From Eriocheir sinensis (lineage: Eukaryota; Arthropoda; Malacostraca; Decapoda; Varunidae): DNA of 64,000 nucleotides. The position numbers and the translations under genes were made by a program. This document shows positions 63,884-64,000 of the stretch, one piece after another (within the stretch, counting starts at the first letter, position 1; every line of letters begins with the position of its first letter). The stretch spans positions 15,252,015 to 15,316,014 of the forward strand of contig NC_066528.1 in assembly GCF_024679095.1 (NCBI RefSeq), written 5' to 3'. The notes below the pieces were generated by a model. That model searched no databases. It saw only the letters and a list, made by a program, of their open reading frames with translations, and had not been told where the DNA came from.

Positions 63884-64000
63884 TTTTATTTTTTTTTTTT
63901 TTTTACAACAAAGGAGACAGCTCAAGGGCACAAAGAAAAGTAAACAATAACAAAGTGTTTATAGTGGCGCCATCTTGCGAGGTTCACGCTGCCCCCTGGA
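63884..64000 (-). mobile_element. SINE core fused to LINE tail (minus, runs off the window)
   Basis: Minus strand from the window edge: TCCAGGGGGCAGCGTGAACC, GATGGCGCCACTATAAACAC, then TTTGTTATTGTTTAC, TTTGTGCCCTTGAGCTGTC, TCCTTTGTTGTAAAAAAA. The first part is the core of the tRNA-type SINE at 39997-40347 and 16785-16896; the second is the LINE tail. The switch comes just after ACTATAAACACTT, where the other SINE copies continue instead with GCCTGCGCCATGACGGG. The 5' tRNA-like head, if present, lies beyond the window. Confidence 0.75.

Overview
This window looks like intergenic or intronic DNA from a repeat-rich arthropod nuclear genome. A decapod crustacean (crab, shrimp or lobster group) is the most likely source. 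The basis is the extreme density of simple repeats, purine/pyrimidine tracts, tRNA-derived SINEs, non-LTR retrotransposon tails and small TIR elements; the taxon is inferred and not proven by any marker gene. I found no intact cellular protein-coding gene, rRNA, convincing tRNA, operon or CRISPR. Almost all long open frames are translations of low-complexity DNA (Ser/Leu/Phe/Pro on one strand, Glu/Arg/Lys/Gly on the other).

Layout. 1-2.4 kb: microsatellites. 1.25-14.8 kb: a very long zone whose + strand is mostly purine. It contains a ~125/151-bp tandem repeat (2.47-3.72 kb), a 45-bp minisatellite (6.44-8.12 kb), GGAA/GGGA tracts, GATA/GA arrays and a 3.3-kb satellite almost without C (11.48-14.77 kb). 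The zone is broken at 3.8-5.2 kb by an AT-rich stretch with a hAT-like non-autonomous element, and at 8.9-9.6 kb. 15-29 kb: microsatellite clusters, tandem repeats of 120-130 bp, a 68-bp miniature hAT-like element with a perfect 8-bp target duplication, SINE pieces and a 2-kb polypyrimidine tract. 29.4-38.45 kb: a tandem segmental duplication. Each copy has a 31-bp satellite, a LINE tail, a 151-bp array, a ~60-bp CT-rich array and a 180-bp TIR element; the inner arrays differ in copy number. 38.5-46.4 kb: a CpG-rich patch, minisatellites, one full tRNA-type SINE and dense microsatellites. 46.4-48.3 kb: several related TIR elements. 48.3-56.6 kb: LINE tails, minisatellites and small TIR elements. 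56.6-58.07 kb: a ~337-bp satellite with a 34-bp palindrome in each unit. 58-60.8 kb: purine tracts and a long inverted repeat.

The only recognisable proteins lie at the right end. One is the C-terminal part of a hAT transposase (minus strand, 61131-61694) inside a TIR-bounded element that sits in an AGT microsatellite. The other is a 5'-truncated non-LTR retrotransposon reverse transcriptase (61984-63324, plus strand), open in one frame except for a single TGA. The 3' tail of this LINE recurs at more than ten places in the window. In two short composite elements it is joined to unrelated head sequence, which suggests SINEs that borrow the LINE tail.

The elements do not form a pathway. The window is best read as layers of transposon insertion followed by tandem expansion. 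Coordinates of simple repeats are read by eye and are good to a few bases; degenerate array edges are good to about 10-30 bases.
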